Of a stretch of DNA of 64,000 bases, positions 26,386-35,429 are shown piece after piece; position 1 is the stretch's first letter, and the number at the start of each line of letters is the position of its first letter. Location: assembly GCF_000785435.2 (NCBI RefSeq), contig NZ_JTDB02000001.1:310001-374000 (forward strand). The letters run 5' to 3'. A model generated the notes under the pieces. That model was not told the DNA's origin, made no database searches, and saw only the letters and a program-made list of their open reading frames with translations. This stretch comes from Paraburkholderia sacchari. Lineage in GTDB: Bacteria > Pseudomonadota > Gammaproteobacteria > Burkholderiales > Burkholderiaceae. The translations under genes and the position numbers were made by a program.

Positions 26386-26706
26386 TCAATGCAGCAGGCG
26401 ACGCCGGCGTGCGATATCGTCGAATAGCGCGCGTCCGGGTTCGAGCGCGAACAGCCAGGTTTCGTCATAGCCGCTTAGGGTGTCGAGCGCGTCGCGCAGG
26501 CGCTCGATCACGACGGCCGGAATTTCGACCGTGGCTTCCAGGCCGCCGGAGAGCCGCGCGATACTGGCGTGCTGGATCAGTTCGTCGGCGGCTTCGGCGA
26601 CGTCGGCAGCAAAGACGAGGTGGTTGTTCAGCAATTCGACGAGGACGGGCGAGGCGGCGACGTCTTCGACGTTGATCTGCACGGAAAGGAAAGTGGCTTT
26701 GTTCAT
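26386..26706 (-). CDS. Hypothetical protein, 106 residues
   Basis: A soluble, acidic, helix-rich protein starting MNKATFLSVQINVEDVAASP. GAGGAACACCAGG precedes the ATG at 26706. No family recognised and no signal peptide or membrane segment. The frame stays open upstream to 27174, but composition and the ribosome site favour this start. It lies upstream of the DUF2968 gene in the same direction, ~70 bases before the GTG at 26313. Confidence 0.6.
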   Translation of the reverse strand: MNKATFLSVQINVEDVAASPVLVELLNNHLVFAADVAEAADELIQHASIARLSGGLEATVEIPAVVIERLRDALDTLSGYDETWLFALEPGRALFDDIARRRRLLH

Positions 26707-27046
26707 CCTGGTGTTCCTCACGGACGTTGCACCACAGCGAGAGGCCTTTCGCTTATTTGTCTGATTGTCTGATGAGAGCAGCAGGACCCAGTATAGGCGA
26801 GCGCGCAAGCGAGTGGGCCGGACGTGCGCGAGCCTTGGCGGGTCGCGCCGGCGCCAATTCGCGGCGTGCGCGTCTGCGCGCGAAATAAGAGCGTCGCGCA
26901 TGGAACGATATAATGGGGGCCGTTCGCCAATTCCGGCTTGAATCAGGGTATCGCAGGCGAACGCCGGCAGCCCCACGCGCATCCCGGATACGTATCCTCG
27001 CCTTATGTGGCGTGGAAACAGCGAGGAACCAGCGAGGTACAGCAAG
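26707..27046. other. Divergent intergenic region
   Basis: No gene supported between the 106-residue gene (leftward) and the LysM lipoprotein gene (rightward). Open frames here lack ribosome sites and have shadow-like arginine-rich composition. Confidence 0.45.
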
Positions 27047-27790
27047 ATGAATCGACAACGGCGAAACCCGGGCGCGTACGCGGCATTGGCCGCGCTCACG
27101 CTAGCCTGCAGCGCCTGCAGCACGGTCATGCCGCCTTGGGAGAGCAATACGACTCCGGCACCCATGACCTCCAATGGTGTGCCGGCCGGCTACTACCGCG
27201 TCAACCCCGGCGACACGCTTTCGCGTATCGCCAGCGCTTATGGCCAGCGCACGCAAGACCTCGCGAGCTGGAACCAGATGCCGCAGAACGCGCAGGTGCT
27301 GCCGGGCCAGGTGCTGCGCGTCGCGCCTCCGCCGGGATACGCGAATGCGGCTCCGCAGCCGCCGGCCTACACCAGCGCCGCGCCCGCGCCCGCCGGCGTT
27401 GCCGCACCTGCGCCGGCCGCACCGGCTGCGCTCGCGCTGGCGTGGCCCGTGCGCGGCCCGATCCTGCAGCGCTTCTCGCCGGGCAAGTCCAACGGCATCG
27501 TGATCGGCGGCACCCAGGGCGAGCAGGTCAGGGCCGCCGCCGCGGGCCGCGTGGTCTACGCGGGCTCGGGCATCGAGGCCTATGGCCCGCTCGTCATCAT
27601 CAAGCACAACGATCAGACCGTGACGGCCTATGGCCGCAACGGCAGGCTGCTCGTGAAGGAAGACGACGCCGTCTCGCAAGGCCAGCCGATCGCCGAAATG
27701 GGCGTCGACAACGACGGCATTCCGGGCGTGGTGTTCGAAGTGCGCAGCGACGGCAAGCCGGTCGATCCGCTGCAACTGCTGCCGCGCTAG
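27047..27790 (+). CDS. NlpD-like LysM/LytM (M23) lipoprotein, degenerate peptidase
   Basis: A 247-residue envelope protein. The N-terminus carries a lipoprotein-type signal ending ALTLACSACS. A LysM peptidoglycan-binding domain follows at about residues 49-93 (YYRVNPGDTLSRIASAYGQ...VLPGQVLRV), then a Pro/Ala-rich linker and a LytM domain from about residue 142. The zinc ligands of active M23 peptidases are lost: the usual HxH near the end reads VVFEVRSDGKPVDP, as in NlpD/EnvC amidase activators. It should therefore activate cell-wall amidases at division and not cut by itself. It is shorter than the main NlpD and not next to rpoS, so it is likely a paralogue. Confidence 0.85.
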   Translation: MNRQRRNPGAYAALAALTLACSACSTVMPPWESNTTPAPMTSNGVPAGYYRVNPGDTLSRIASAYGQRTQDLASWNQMPQNAQVLPGQVLRVAPPPGYANAAPQPPAYTSAAPAPAGVAAPAPAAPAALALAWPVRGPILQRFSPGKSNGIVIGGTQGEQVRAAAAGRVVYAGSGIEAYGPLVIIKHNDQTVTAYGRNGRLLVKEDDAVSQGQPIAEMGVDNDGIPGVVFEVRSDGKPVDPLQLLPR

Positions 27791-27814
27791 GCACGCGACA
27801 GCCTGACATTGCAC

Positions 27815-27838
27815 ACCGGGGCCTTGCGCCCCGGTTTC
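27815..27838 (+). terminator. Terminator of the LysM lipoprotein gene
   Basis: Stem accggggc / gccccggt with a 5-nt loop followed by ttcgtttt. Confidence 0.75.
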
Positions 27839-27964
27839 GTTTTGGGCTCTCTTGTTTCAGGCTTCCCTTCGCGAGCCGTTTGAAAATACACTCGATGGTT
27901 TCCGCGCCGCGCAACGCGGCGGAACGCGCCGTGCGCGCACGGCCATTATGAGGAAGCCATCCGC

Positions 27965-28969
27965 ATGATCGATCTGCGTAGCGACACCGTCACCCGTCCG
28001 AGCCCCGCCATGCTGGCCGCCATGACCCGCGCCGAAACCGGCGACGACGTCTGGGGCGACGACCCCACCGTGCTGCGCCTGCAGGCGCGCGTGGCGGAGG
28101 AGGCCGGCAAGGAAGCGGGCCTGTTTTTCCCCAGCGGCACCCAGAGCAACCTTGCCGCACTGATGGCGCATTGCGCGCGCGGCGACGAATACATCGTCGG
28201 CCAGGCGGCCCACACGTACAAATACGAGGGCGGTGGCGCGGCGGTGCTCGGCAGCATCCAGCCGCAGCCGCTCGACAACGCCGAAGACGGCACGATCCCG
28301 CTCGAGCGCGTCGCCGCCGCGATCAAGCCGATCGACGATCACTTCGCGCGCACGCGCCTCTTCGCGCTCGAGAACACCATCGGCGGGAAGGTGCTGCCCG
28401 CGGTCTATGTCGCCGAGGCCACACAGTTCGCGCATGGCCGCGGGCTTGCCACGCACCTCGACGGCGCGCGCGTGTTCAACGCGGTGGTTGCCTCGAACCA
28501 GTCGCTCAAGGCGCTGACCGAGGGCTTCGATTCGGTGTCGATTTGCTTTTCGAAGGGCTTGGGCGCGCCGGTGGGCTCGGTGCTGGTGGGCAGCAAGGCG
28601 CTGATCGATTCGGCGCACCGCTGGCGCAAGATGCTGGGCGGCGGCATGCGCCAGGCGGGCGTGCTCGCGGCGGCTTGCCTCTACGCGCTCGATCACAACG
28701 TCGCGCGCCTCGCCGACGATCACGCGAACGCCGCGCGCCTCGCGGCCGGGCTCGCGCAGATCAACGAAGTGAAGGTGGCGTCGCAGGCCACCAACATGGT
28801 GTTCGCGCAGTTCCCGCAGGCCGATTGCGCGCCGCTGGAGGCGTGGCTCAAGGAGCGCGGCATCCTTACGCAAATGCTCTATGCGTCGCGCTTTGTGACG
28901 CACCTCGACGTGAGCGCCGCCGACATCGATACCTTCGTTGCGGCGGTGAAGGGCTACTTCACGCGCTAA
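27965..28969 (+). CDS. ltaE: Low-specificity L-threonine aldolase
   Basis: A 334-residue PLP enzyme that splits L-threonine and allo-threonine to glycine and acetaldehyde. The N-terminus MIDLRSDTVTRPSPAMLAAM is diagnostic, as is GDDVWGDDPTV. The PLP lysine is K197 in CFSKGLGAPVGS, and RWRKMLGGGMRQAG follows. Length is normal. It stands alone, convergent with the DHA2 transporter gene. Confidence 0.94.
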   Translation: MIDLRSDTVTRPSPAMLAAMTRAETGDDVWGDDPTVLRLQARVAEEAGKEAGLFFPSGTQSNLAALMAHCARGDEYIVGQAAHTYKYEGGGAAVLGSIQPQPLDNAEDGTIPLERVAAAIKPIDDHFARTRLFALENTIGGKVLPAVYVAEATQFAHGRGLATHLDGARVFNAVVASNQSLKALTEGFDSVSICFSKGLGAPVGSVLVGSKALIDSAHRWRKMLGGGMRQAGVLAAACLYALDHNVARLADDHANAARLAAGLAQINEVKVASQATNMVFAQFPQADCAPLEAWLKERGILTQMLYASRFVTHLDVSAADIDTFVAAVKGYFTR

Positions 28970-29024
28970 CGGCCGCAGCGAAAAGCGCAAGCGAAGCGCG
29001 CCGCGCCGGCGGCGCGGCTGCCAG

Positions 29025-29051
29025 CCGCTTACCGCTTACCGCTTACCGCTT
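29025..29051. repeat. Heptanucleotide repeat (CCGCTTA, nearly 4 copies) at the end of the MFS gene
   Basis: Three full and one almost full copy of CCGCTTA. The stop codon of the leftward MFS gene is one of the repeated TAA triplets (29043-29045). Seven is not a multiple of three, so copy-number change would only alter what follows the stop. Confidence 0.8.
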
Positions 29052-30458
29052 GATCGCGCGATGCGACGGCGCGAACAGCCGCAGCCCGCTCGCCACGCTC
29101 GCCGCCGCCGCGAAGACGCCGCCGAGGCCCAGCGCCACCGTAGGCCCGCGTGCGCCCACCATGCCGAAGCACAACGCCACGAGCGCCGCGCCCGTCGCTT
29201 GTCCGAGCAGGCGCGAGACCGCGATGGTGCCGCTTGCGCCGCCGCTGCGCTCGGGCGGCGCCGACGACATGATCGCCTTCAGGTTCGGCGACTGGAAGAA
29301 ACCAAAACCCGCGCCGCAGATCGACATGCGGATCACGATGTCGATCACGCCCGGATGCGCGGGCAGCATCGCGAGCGACGCCATGCCGGCCGCGAGGATC
29401 GCGAGCCCCGCCGCGCCTAGCAGGCCCGGCGGATAGCGGTCGGAGAGCCGCCCCGCAATGGGCGCGGCGGCGGCTACCACTACGGACCACGGCGTCATCA
29501 GGAAGCCGGTCTCCACCTGGCTGCGCATCAGCACGGTTTCGAAATAGAACGGCAGCGAGACGAACGCGAGCCCCTGGGCCGCGAACGCGCATATGGCCGT
29601 GATCGAAGAGAGCGCGAACACGGGGCGCTTGAAGAGGTCCACGGGCAGCATCGGCGCGGGATGGCCGGCCTCGCGGCGGATCAGCAGTGCGCCGAACACG
29701 AGCGCGGTGAGGGCCGCCACGATCACTTCTTTTGCCGGCGCGCGCTGCGCCGCTTCGCCGAGCGCGAAGATCAGCGCGGCGAAGGTCACGAGATTGAGCA
29801 GCGCGGCGAGCGGGTCGAACGCGTGCTTGCCGCGTTCCGTATGCGGCAGCGCGGGCAGCGCGAACACGAGCGCGATCGCGCCGAGCGGCACGTTGATCGC
29901 GAACAGCCACGGCCAGGTGCCTGCCGAAAGGACGATCGAGGCGACGGTCGGCCCCACGGCGAACGAAACGCCCACGACCAGCGCGTTCATACCGACGCCA
30001 CGCCCGAGCCGGTGTGGCGGGTACAGGAAGCGGATCAGCGCCGTGTTGACGCTCATGATCGCGCTCGCGCCGAGGCCCTGCAGCACGCGCGCGCCCGCGA
30101 GCGCCGTGAGCGTAGGCGCGAGCGCGCAGGCGAGCGAGGCCACCGTGAAGATGGCGAGCCCGCTGATATAGATGCGTCGATGGCCGATGATGTCGCCGAG
30201 CGCGGCGAGCGGCAGCAGCGTCGCCACCATCGCGAGCTGATAGGCGTTGATGATCCAGACCGAGGCGGCGGGCGCCGCGTGCAGATCGGTGGCGATGGCG
30301 GGCAGCGCGGTGTTGGCGATGGCGGTGTCGAGCGTCGCCAGCGCGACGGCGAGCATGATGGCGGCCATCGCGCGGCGGTTTTTGGGCGACATGCGATCGG
30401 GCGGCATGGGCGCGTCGGCGCGCTCGGTGAGGCTTTGCGCGGTGCGGATATCGGACAC
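29043..30458 (-). CDS. MFS drug transporter, DHA2 (14-TM) family
   Basis: A proton-driven multidrug exporter of the QacA/EmrB-like DHA2 group. From the GTG at 30458 it has 471 residues. Motif A appears as LAALGDIIGHRRIYISG, motif B as LAGARVLQGLGASAIMS and motif C as VGVSFAVGPTVASIVLS, and about 14 membrane segments can be counted. Start choice is uncertain: GTG 30458 or ATG 30407; the frame stays open to 30611 but that part looks like leader DNA. Substrate unknown. Confidence 0.85.
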   Translation of the reverse strand: MSDIRTAQSLTERADAPMPPDRMSPKNRRAMAAIMLAVALATLDTAIANTALPAIATDLHAAPAASVWIINAYQLAMVATLLPLAALGDIIGHRRIYISGLAIFTVASLACALAPTLTALAGARVLQGLGASAIMSVNTALIRFLYPPHRLGRGVGMNALVVGVSFAVGPTVASIVLSAGTWPWLFAINVPLGAIALVFALPALPHTERGKHAFDPLAALLNLVTFAALIFALGEAAQRAPAKEVIVAALTALVFGALLIRREAGHPAPMLPVDLFKRPVFALSSITAICAFAAQGLAFVSLPFYFETVLMRSQVETGFLMTPWSVVVAAAAPIAGRLSDRYPPGLLGAAGLAILAAGMASLAMLPAHPGVIDIVIRMSICGAGFGFFQSPNLKAIMSSAPPERSGGASGTIAVSRLLGQATGAALVALCFGMVGARGPTVALGLGGVFAAAASVASGLRLFAPSHRAIKR

Positions 30459-30820
30459 GGCGGGTCTCGGATGATGCGAAGCTGGGGCGGGAAACGCGCG
30501 CGGCGGCGCGGTAGACGCGGCGCGGGCAATTCTGCGATTGTTGCAGACCTTGCACGATTCTGCAGCGGACGCTTCAAAGGGAACAGGGGCGGAGCAGCCT
30601 GTGAAACGCAACTAATTGCCTGATGCGTGCAATCCCCCGAGCCGCCGCCACGCCGCGGATTCACGCGTACTTCGGCGTGCGAAGCCCATGGCGCAGCGCC
30701 GCACGGGAGGCAAAAATGTCCTACTCTGCAAACTGACTTGCGGCGGCCGGGCTGCTGCATTGACCGCAGCATTTGCCCTGCCCTCCTTCGCTCCGCCCGC
30801 CGTTTTACGGGAGAAATTCG
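30459..30820. other. Divergent gap, MFS gene / glgP
   Basis: No gene supported. It must hold both promoters. Short open frames here have no ribosome site. Confidence 0.4.
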
Positions 30821-33286
30821 ATGACAGCAGTGGGTCTTGAATTCGACCACTTGAAGAGCAGTGCCGACGCCCTGCGCCGGTCCGTGTCGAACCGCCTGAT
30901 GTACGGCGTCGGCAAGGACGCCGTGACCGCGCGTCCGCAGGACTGGCTGCACGCCGCCTCGCTGGCCGTGCGCGACCGCCTCGTCGAGCGCTGGATGACG
31001 ACCACGCGCCGCCAGTACGACCAGGACGCCAAGCGCGTCTATTACCTGTCGATGGAGTTTCTCATCGGCCGCACCTTCTCCAACGCGCTGCTCGCGCTCG
31101 GCATTTACGAGCCGATGAAAGAGGCACTTTCGGGCCTCGGCGTGGACATGGAGTCGCTCATCGACCTCGAGCCCGACGCCGCGCTCGGCAACGGCGGTCT
31201 CGGCCGGCTCGCCGCGTGCTTTCTCGACTCGATGGCCACGCTCGGCATTCCGGGCTTCGGCTACGGCATCCGCTACGACTACGGCATGTTTCGCCAGCAG
31301 ATCATCAACGGCGAGCAGGTGGAGGAGCCGGACTACTGGCTGCGCTCGGGCAACCCGTGGGAGTATCCGCGCCCCGAGGTGCAGTATCCGGTGCATTTCG
31401 GCGGACGCACCGTGCAGCGCAACGGCACCGTCGAATGGATCGAGACGCACACCGTGAACGCGATGGCCTACGACACCATCATTCCCGGCTACGCAACGAG
31501 CGCGACCAACACGCTGCGGCTGTGGTCCGCGCGCGCCTGCGAGGAACTCGACCTCTCCGCGTTCAATCAGGGCGATTATCAGCGCGCGGTGGAGGCACGC
31601 AACGTCTCCGAAAACGTCTCGCGCCTGCTCTATCCCGACGACTCGACCATGGCGGGCCGCGAGTTGCGCCTGCGCCAGGAATACTTTTTCGTCTCGGCGA
31701 CGATGCAGGACCTGATCCGCCGCTACCTGCGCACGCACAGCACGTTCGGCCGCTTTTCGGACAAGGTCGCGGTGCACCTGAACGATACGCATCCGGTTCT
31801 GGCGATTCCCGAACTGATGCGCCTGTTCGTGGACGTTCATCACATGCCATGGGACGAGGCGATGAGCCATATCAAGCGCGTGTTCTCGTACACGAATCAC
31901 ACGCTGATGCCCGAAGCGCTGGAAACCTGGGACATCGAACTATTGGGGCGCCTGCTGCCGCGCCACCTCGAAATCATCTTCGACATCAACGCCGCGTTTC
32001 TGAGCGAGGCGAGCAAGTTCAAAGAGAAGGGCGCGCACGATCTCGACTTTATCCGCCGCATTTCGCTCGTGGACGAATACGGCCAGCGGCGCGTGCGCAT
32101 GGCCTATCTCGCCATCGTCGCGAGCCACAAGGTGAACGGCGTTTCGAAGCTGCATTCGCAGTTGATGACGCGCGATATCTTCGCCGATTTCGCACGGCTC
32201 TATCCTGAGCGCTTTACGAACGTGACCAACGGCATCACGCCGCGGCGCTGGCTCGCCCAGGCGAGCCCGCCGCTCGCGCGGCTCGTGGACGAGACCATCG
32301 GCACGCAATGGCGCAAGGACTTGTTCGAGCTCGGCGCGCTGCGCAAGGTCGCCGGCGACGCGGCGTTCGAAGAGGCGTTCCGCGCGGCCAAGCGCGAGAA
32401 CAAGGCGCGTCTCATCAGGCGGATGACCGCGCGCACCGGCCTCGCGTTCAACCCCGACGCGCTGTTCGACATGCAGGTCAAGCGCATCCACGAATACAAG
32501 CGGCAATTGCTCAACGTGCTTCATGTGATCACGCGCTACAACCGCATCGTGCAGTCGCCCGAACGGGACTGGGTGCCGCGTGTCGTGCTGTTCGCGGGCA
32601 AGGCGGCATCGGCGTACCGCATGGCCAAGACCATCGTTCGCCTCATCAACGACGTGGCCGAGAAGGTCAATCACGACCCTGTCGTGGGCGATCGGCTCAA
32701 GGTGGTGTTCGTGCCGAATTACGGCGTGAGCGTGGCCGAATTGCTGATTCCCGCCGCCGATCTTTCCGAGCAGATCTCCACGGCGGGCACCGAGGCGTCA
32801 GGCACCGGCAACATGAAGCTCGCGCTCAACGGCGCGCTCACGATGGGCACGCTGGACGGCGCGAACATCGAGATCGGCGAGGCCGTGGGCGACGACAACA
32901 TCTTCATCTTCGGCAATACGGCCGATCAGGTCGACGCGCTGCGCGCCGCGGGCTACCGGCCGCGCCAGATCTACGAGGAGAATGCTGAGCTGCGCATGGC
33001 GCTCGACCAGATTCGCCGCGGCTTTTTCGCGCCCGACGATCCCGCGCGCTATCAGGAAATCTTCCACACGCTCGTGGACTGGGGCGATCACTACATGGTG
33101 CTGGCCGACTACGCCGCGTTCGTTCAGGCCCAGGAGGCCGCGGACCGGCGCTTCGTCGACGTGCGCAGTTGGACCGCGAGCGCGATCGAGAACGTGGCGG
33201 GCATGGGCATGTTCTCGTCGGATCGCGCGATTGCGGAGTACGCGAAGGAGATCTGGCGCACGAAGCCGATTGAAATGGGGCGCTGA
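30821..33286 (+). CDS. glgP: Glycogen/starch/alpha-glucan phosphorylase
   Basis: An 821-residue GT35 enzyme that releases glucose 1-phosphate from alpha-1,4-glucans. Motifs: YYLSMEFLIGRTFSNAL, EPDAALGNGGLGRLAACFLD, VHLNDTHPVLAIPELMR, VTNGITPRRWL, and the PLP signature EASGTGNMKLALNGALTMG then TLDGANIE, with the cofactor lysine at K666. GGGAGAAATTCG precedes the ATG at 30821. No other glycogen genes lie in the window, so it works alone here. Confidence 0.96.
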   Translation: MTAVGLEFDHLKSSADALRRSVSNRLMYGVGKDAVTARPQDWLHAASLAVRDRLVERWMTTTRRQYDQDAKRVYYLSMEFLIGRTFSNALLALGIYEPMKEALSGLGVDMESLIDLEPDAALGNGGLGRLAACFLDSMATLGIPGFGYGIRYDYGMFRQQIINGEQVEEPDYWLRSGNPWEYPRPEVQYPVHFGGRTVQRNGTVEWIETHTVNAMAYDTIIPGYATSATNTLRLWSARACEELDLSAFNQGDYQRAVEARNVSENVSRLLYPDDSTMAGRELRLRQEYFFVSATMQDLIRRYLRTHSTFGRFSDKVAVHLNDTHPVLAIPELMRLFVDVHHMPWDEAMSHIKRVFSYTNHTLMPEALETWDIELLGRLLPRHLEIIFDINAAFLSEASKFKEKGAHDLDFIRRISLVDEYGQRRVRMAYLAIVASHKVNGVSKLHSQLMTRDIFADFARLYPERFTNVTNGITPRRWLAQASPPLARLVDETIGTQWRKDLFELGALRKVAGDAAFEEAFRAAKRENKARLIRRMTARTGLAFNPDALFDMQVKRIHEYKRQLLNVLHVITRYNRIVQSPERDWVPRVVLFAGKAASAYRMAKTIVRLINDVAEKVNHDPVVGDRLKVVFVPNYGVSVAELLIPAADLSEQISTAGTEASGTGNMKLALNGALTMGTLDGANIEIGEAVGDDNIFIFGNTADQVDALRAAGYRPRQIYEENAELRMALDQIRRGFFAPDDPARYQEIFHTLVDWGDHYMVLADYAAFVQAQEAADRRFVDVRSWTASAIENVAGMGMFSSDRAIAEYAKEIWRTKPIEMGR

Positions 33287-33328
33287 TTTGCGCCCCTGAA
33301 CTGACTCGCCGTGCAGACGGTGGATTTA

Positions 33329-33754
33329 TTACTGCGCGGCGGGGCGCGACGCGCTGGGCTCGGCGCCGGGGCTGCTTGCGGTGCTGGCGGCTTTGGCCGA
33401 GCGCACGGCCCGTTCGACGCGTTCGAGAAAGACGAGATCGGCGCTCCAGACTGCTTCGCGGGATTCGCCGCCCGTCACCACGATCAACTGATGCGGGGCC
33501 TCCTGCCAGATCCACGCGAGCCAGCCCACCACCACCAGCATTACGCCGCATGCGAGCCCGGCGCCCGAGCCGTATGCGCCGCCCACCGCCGCGCCTGCCA
33601 CGCCGATCAGCGACAGTGCGATGGGCACCGTGCGCTTGCGCTGCCCGGGGACGATGCGCATGTCGTCGATATCGCGCAGCGGGAAAACCTGGCCCGCGGC
33701 GGAGAGCGCGGTGCGCGTGACCGACACGCCAGCTTCGTTGAAGGGGAGTTCCAT
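33329..33754 (-). CDS. DUF6232 family membrane protein
   Basis: A 141-residue protein. It starts MELPFNEAGVSVTRTALSAA and continues with GQVFPLRDIDDMRI, then two adjacent hydrophobic spans (ALSLIGVAGAAVGGAYGSGA, GVMLVVVGWLAWIW) and a polar tail. This resembles the DUF6232 family of small membrane proteins with a PH-like start. Function unknown. Start at 33754 is the best family fit; ribosome site weak. It lies downstream of the porin gene on the same strand. Confidence 0.7.
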   Translation of the reverse strand: MELPFNEAGVSVTRTALSAAGQVFPLRDIDDMRIVPGQRKRTVPIALSLIGVAGAAVGGAYGSGAGLACGVMLVVVGWLAWIWQEAPHQLIVVTGGESREAVWSADLVFLERVERAVRSAKAASTASSPGAEPSASRPAAQ

Positions 33755-33818
33755 CGATTCGATCGCTGCGAGGGGAAAGGGCGCAGCGTACCAGAAGCGC
33801 GCGTGAATCGGCAGCCAG

Positions 33819-33845
33819 CATGGCGCCGCTGGGAGCGGCGCCATG
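33819..33845. other. Perfect hairpin downstream of the second porin
   Basis: A 12-bp perfect stem catggcgccgct / agcggcgccatg with a 3-nt loop, 22 bases beyond the porin stop. There is no T run, so it is an mRNA 3'-end stabiliser or a weak terminator at best. Confidence 0.55.
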
Positions 33846-33866
33846 CGGCGCAAGGCTGGCGCTTGA

Positions 33867-35036
33867 TTAGAACTTGTGGCGGATGCCCAGGCGCACGGCC
33901 ACCTGGTTCTGCGAACCGCTGCCCGACGGCGCGAAGATGCTCGACGCCGAGTCGCCGATCTGTGCCTGCACCGGCGCGCCCTGGTAGGTGCCCGATGCGT
34001 CCTGGTAAGCGACGAGCGCGTACACGTCCGTGCGTTTGCTGAGCGCGTAGTCGGCCGACGCGTTGACCTGGTTCCAGTGCGCCGTGACGAGGCCCGACGA
34101 ACGCGAGTAGGTGTAGCCCAGCGCGCCCGTGAAGGCCGGCGTGAAGGCGTACTTGCCGCCCGCTTCATAGGCGTTGTAGATCGTCGACGAACCGGCGACC
34201 GGCGCGAAGCGCGTGTTGGTCCACAGCAGCCACATCGTCGCCGCACCGGCCACATAGCGGCCGCCGAAGCCGAACGAACGCAGGTCGTGGATCACGCCCT
34301 TGGCGCCGCCCGTCGTGTTGACGTTGGCGAGCGTGGTCGAGAACGACGTGGGCGATGCCGCGGCCGGATAAGTGATGTCGGTGTACGCGCCGCCGAGGCT
34401 GAACGGACCATAGGCGTAGTTCGCGCCGAAGCTGTACGCGCGCGACGAAGCCGTGGTGGTGCCAGCCGGCGCGCCCGCGAACGAGGTCGTGTTCGAGAAG
34501 CCATAGAGGCCGCCGAACGTGAAGCCCGAGTAGTTCACGCTCTGGAACTTGACCGCGTTGCTGATGCGGCTCGACGTGAGCTGGTCGACGTCGTTGACGT
34601 GGTATGCCCAGTTGCCCGAAACCGTGTTGCCGCCGGTCGAATACTGCGAGCCGAGCACGTCCGTGCTGAACGAATACTGGCGGCCGAACGTGAGCGAGCC
34701 GACGTTGGTGTGCGTGAGGCCGACATACGCTTGACGGCCGAACAGAGAGTTGCCCTGGCCTGCCGTGCCGTTGCCGACGTTGAAGCCGTTTTCGAGCACG
34801 AAGATCGCCTTCAGGCCACCGCCCAGGTCTTCCGAGCCGCGCAGGCCCCAACGGCTGCCTTGTGCGACGCCGTCGCCGAACGTGTACGCGCTCGAGCTGC
34901 CTTTCGTCGCGTTCTGGACGTGGTTGATGTAGTTCACGCCCGCATCGATCAGGCCATACAGAGTCACGCTGCTTTGCGCATTGGCTGCCCCGGCAAACGT
35001 GGTGAGAATAGCGGCGGTCAGAATCTTGTTTTTCAA
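33867..35036 (-). CDS. Outer-membrane porin, Gram-negative porin family, TTG start
   Basis: A 389-residue porin with signal peptide (KNKILTAAILTTFAGAANA) followed by QSSVTLYGLIDAGVNYINHV. Further marks are GSRWGLRGSEDLGGGLKAIF, LFGRQAYVGLTHTNVGSLTF and the end LGIRHKF. The only start that gives a proper signal peptide is TTG at 35036, seven bases after GGAGA; the frame is open upstream to 35213 but that part is not porin-like. The AT-rich upstream region (35037-35380) holds its promoter. Confidence 0.92.
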   Translation of the reverse strand: MKNKILTAAILTTFAGAANAQSSVTLYGLIDAGVNYINHVQNATKGSSSAYTFGDGVAQGSRWGLRGSEDLGGGLKAIFVLENGFNVGNGTAGQGNSLFGRQAYVGLTHTNVGSLTFGRQYSFSTDVLGSQYSTGGNTVSGNWAYHVNDVDQLTSSRISNAVKFQSVNYSGFTFGGLYGFSNTTSFAGAPAGTTTASSRAYSFGANYAYGPFSLGGAYTDITYPAAASPTSFSTTLANVNTTGGAKGVIHDLRSFGFGGRYVAGAATMWLLWTNTRFAPVAGSSTIYNAYEAGGKYAFTPAFTGALGYTYSRSSGLVTAHWNQVNASADYALSKRTDVYALVAYQDASGTYQGAPVQAQIGDSASSIFAPSGSGSQNQVAVRLGIRHKF

Positions 35037-35379
35037 CTGTTTCTCCGAATTAAGGAAAGTAAGTCCCCGGCTTCTGGAGAGCCGGTTATGCGACGCGCTG
35101 CAATGTAAGGGTCGGTAAAGAAACGAATGTGACAGTAAGGATATGCAGGACGAATGTCGCCTTCGTGTGGCACAAATGCGACAGGGGGCTTGCGAGTGGC
35201 AGCGGGCGGCCAAGAGCCGCGCCGAAATTGGCTCAGAGGGATCTGGGAGGGGACGGGCGCAGTGCCGGTTGCGGAGAAAACCGGGTTATAAAATTTTCTG
35301 CTTTGAATAATTCAGATTCGTATATGGATCGCCAATTTATATGAAATCCGAATTAATTGAGGCGGAATTGATCGCTTTG
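35037..35379. other. Promoter region of the second porin
   Basis: No gene supported. The part 35280-35370 is AT-rich (ttataaaattttctgctttgaa and neighbours), as befits a strong porin promoter, but I cannot assign the elements with certainty. Confidence 0.4.
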
Positions 35380-35417
35380 GCGCATAGGGCTCATGCCTGA
35401 GCATGAGCCCTATGCGC
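35380..35417. other. Long perfect hairpin, 17-bp stem
   Basis: cgcatagggctcatgc (35381-35396) and gcatgagccctatgcg (35401-35416) are exact reverse complements around the loop ctga, and the next outer pair (35380/35417) also matches. It lies 13 bases past the stop of the AstE-like gene. No T run follows on either strand. Confidence 0.85.
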
Positions 35418-35429
35418 GTAACGCTTCGG

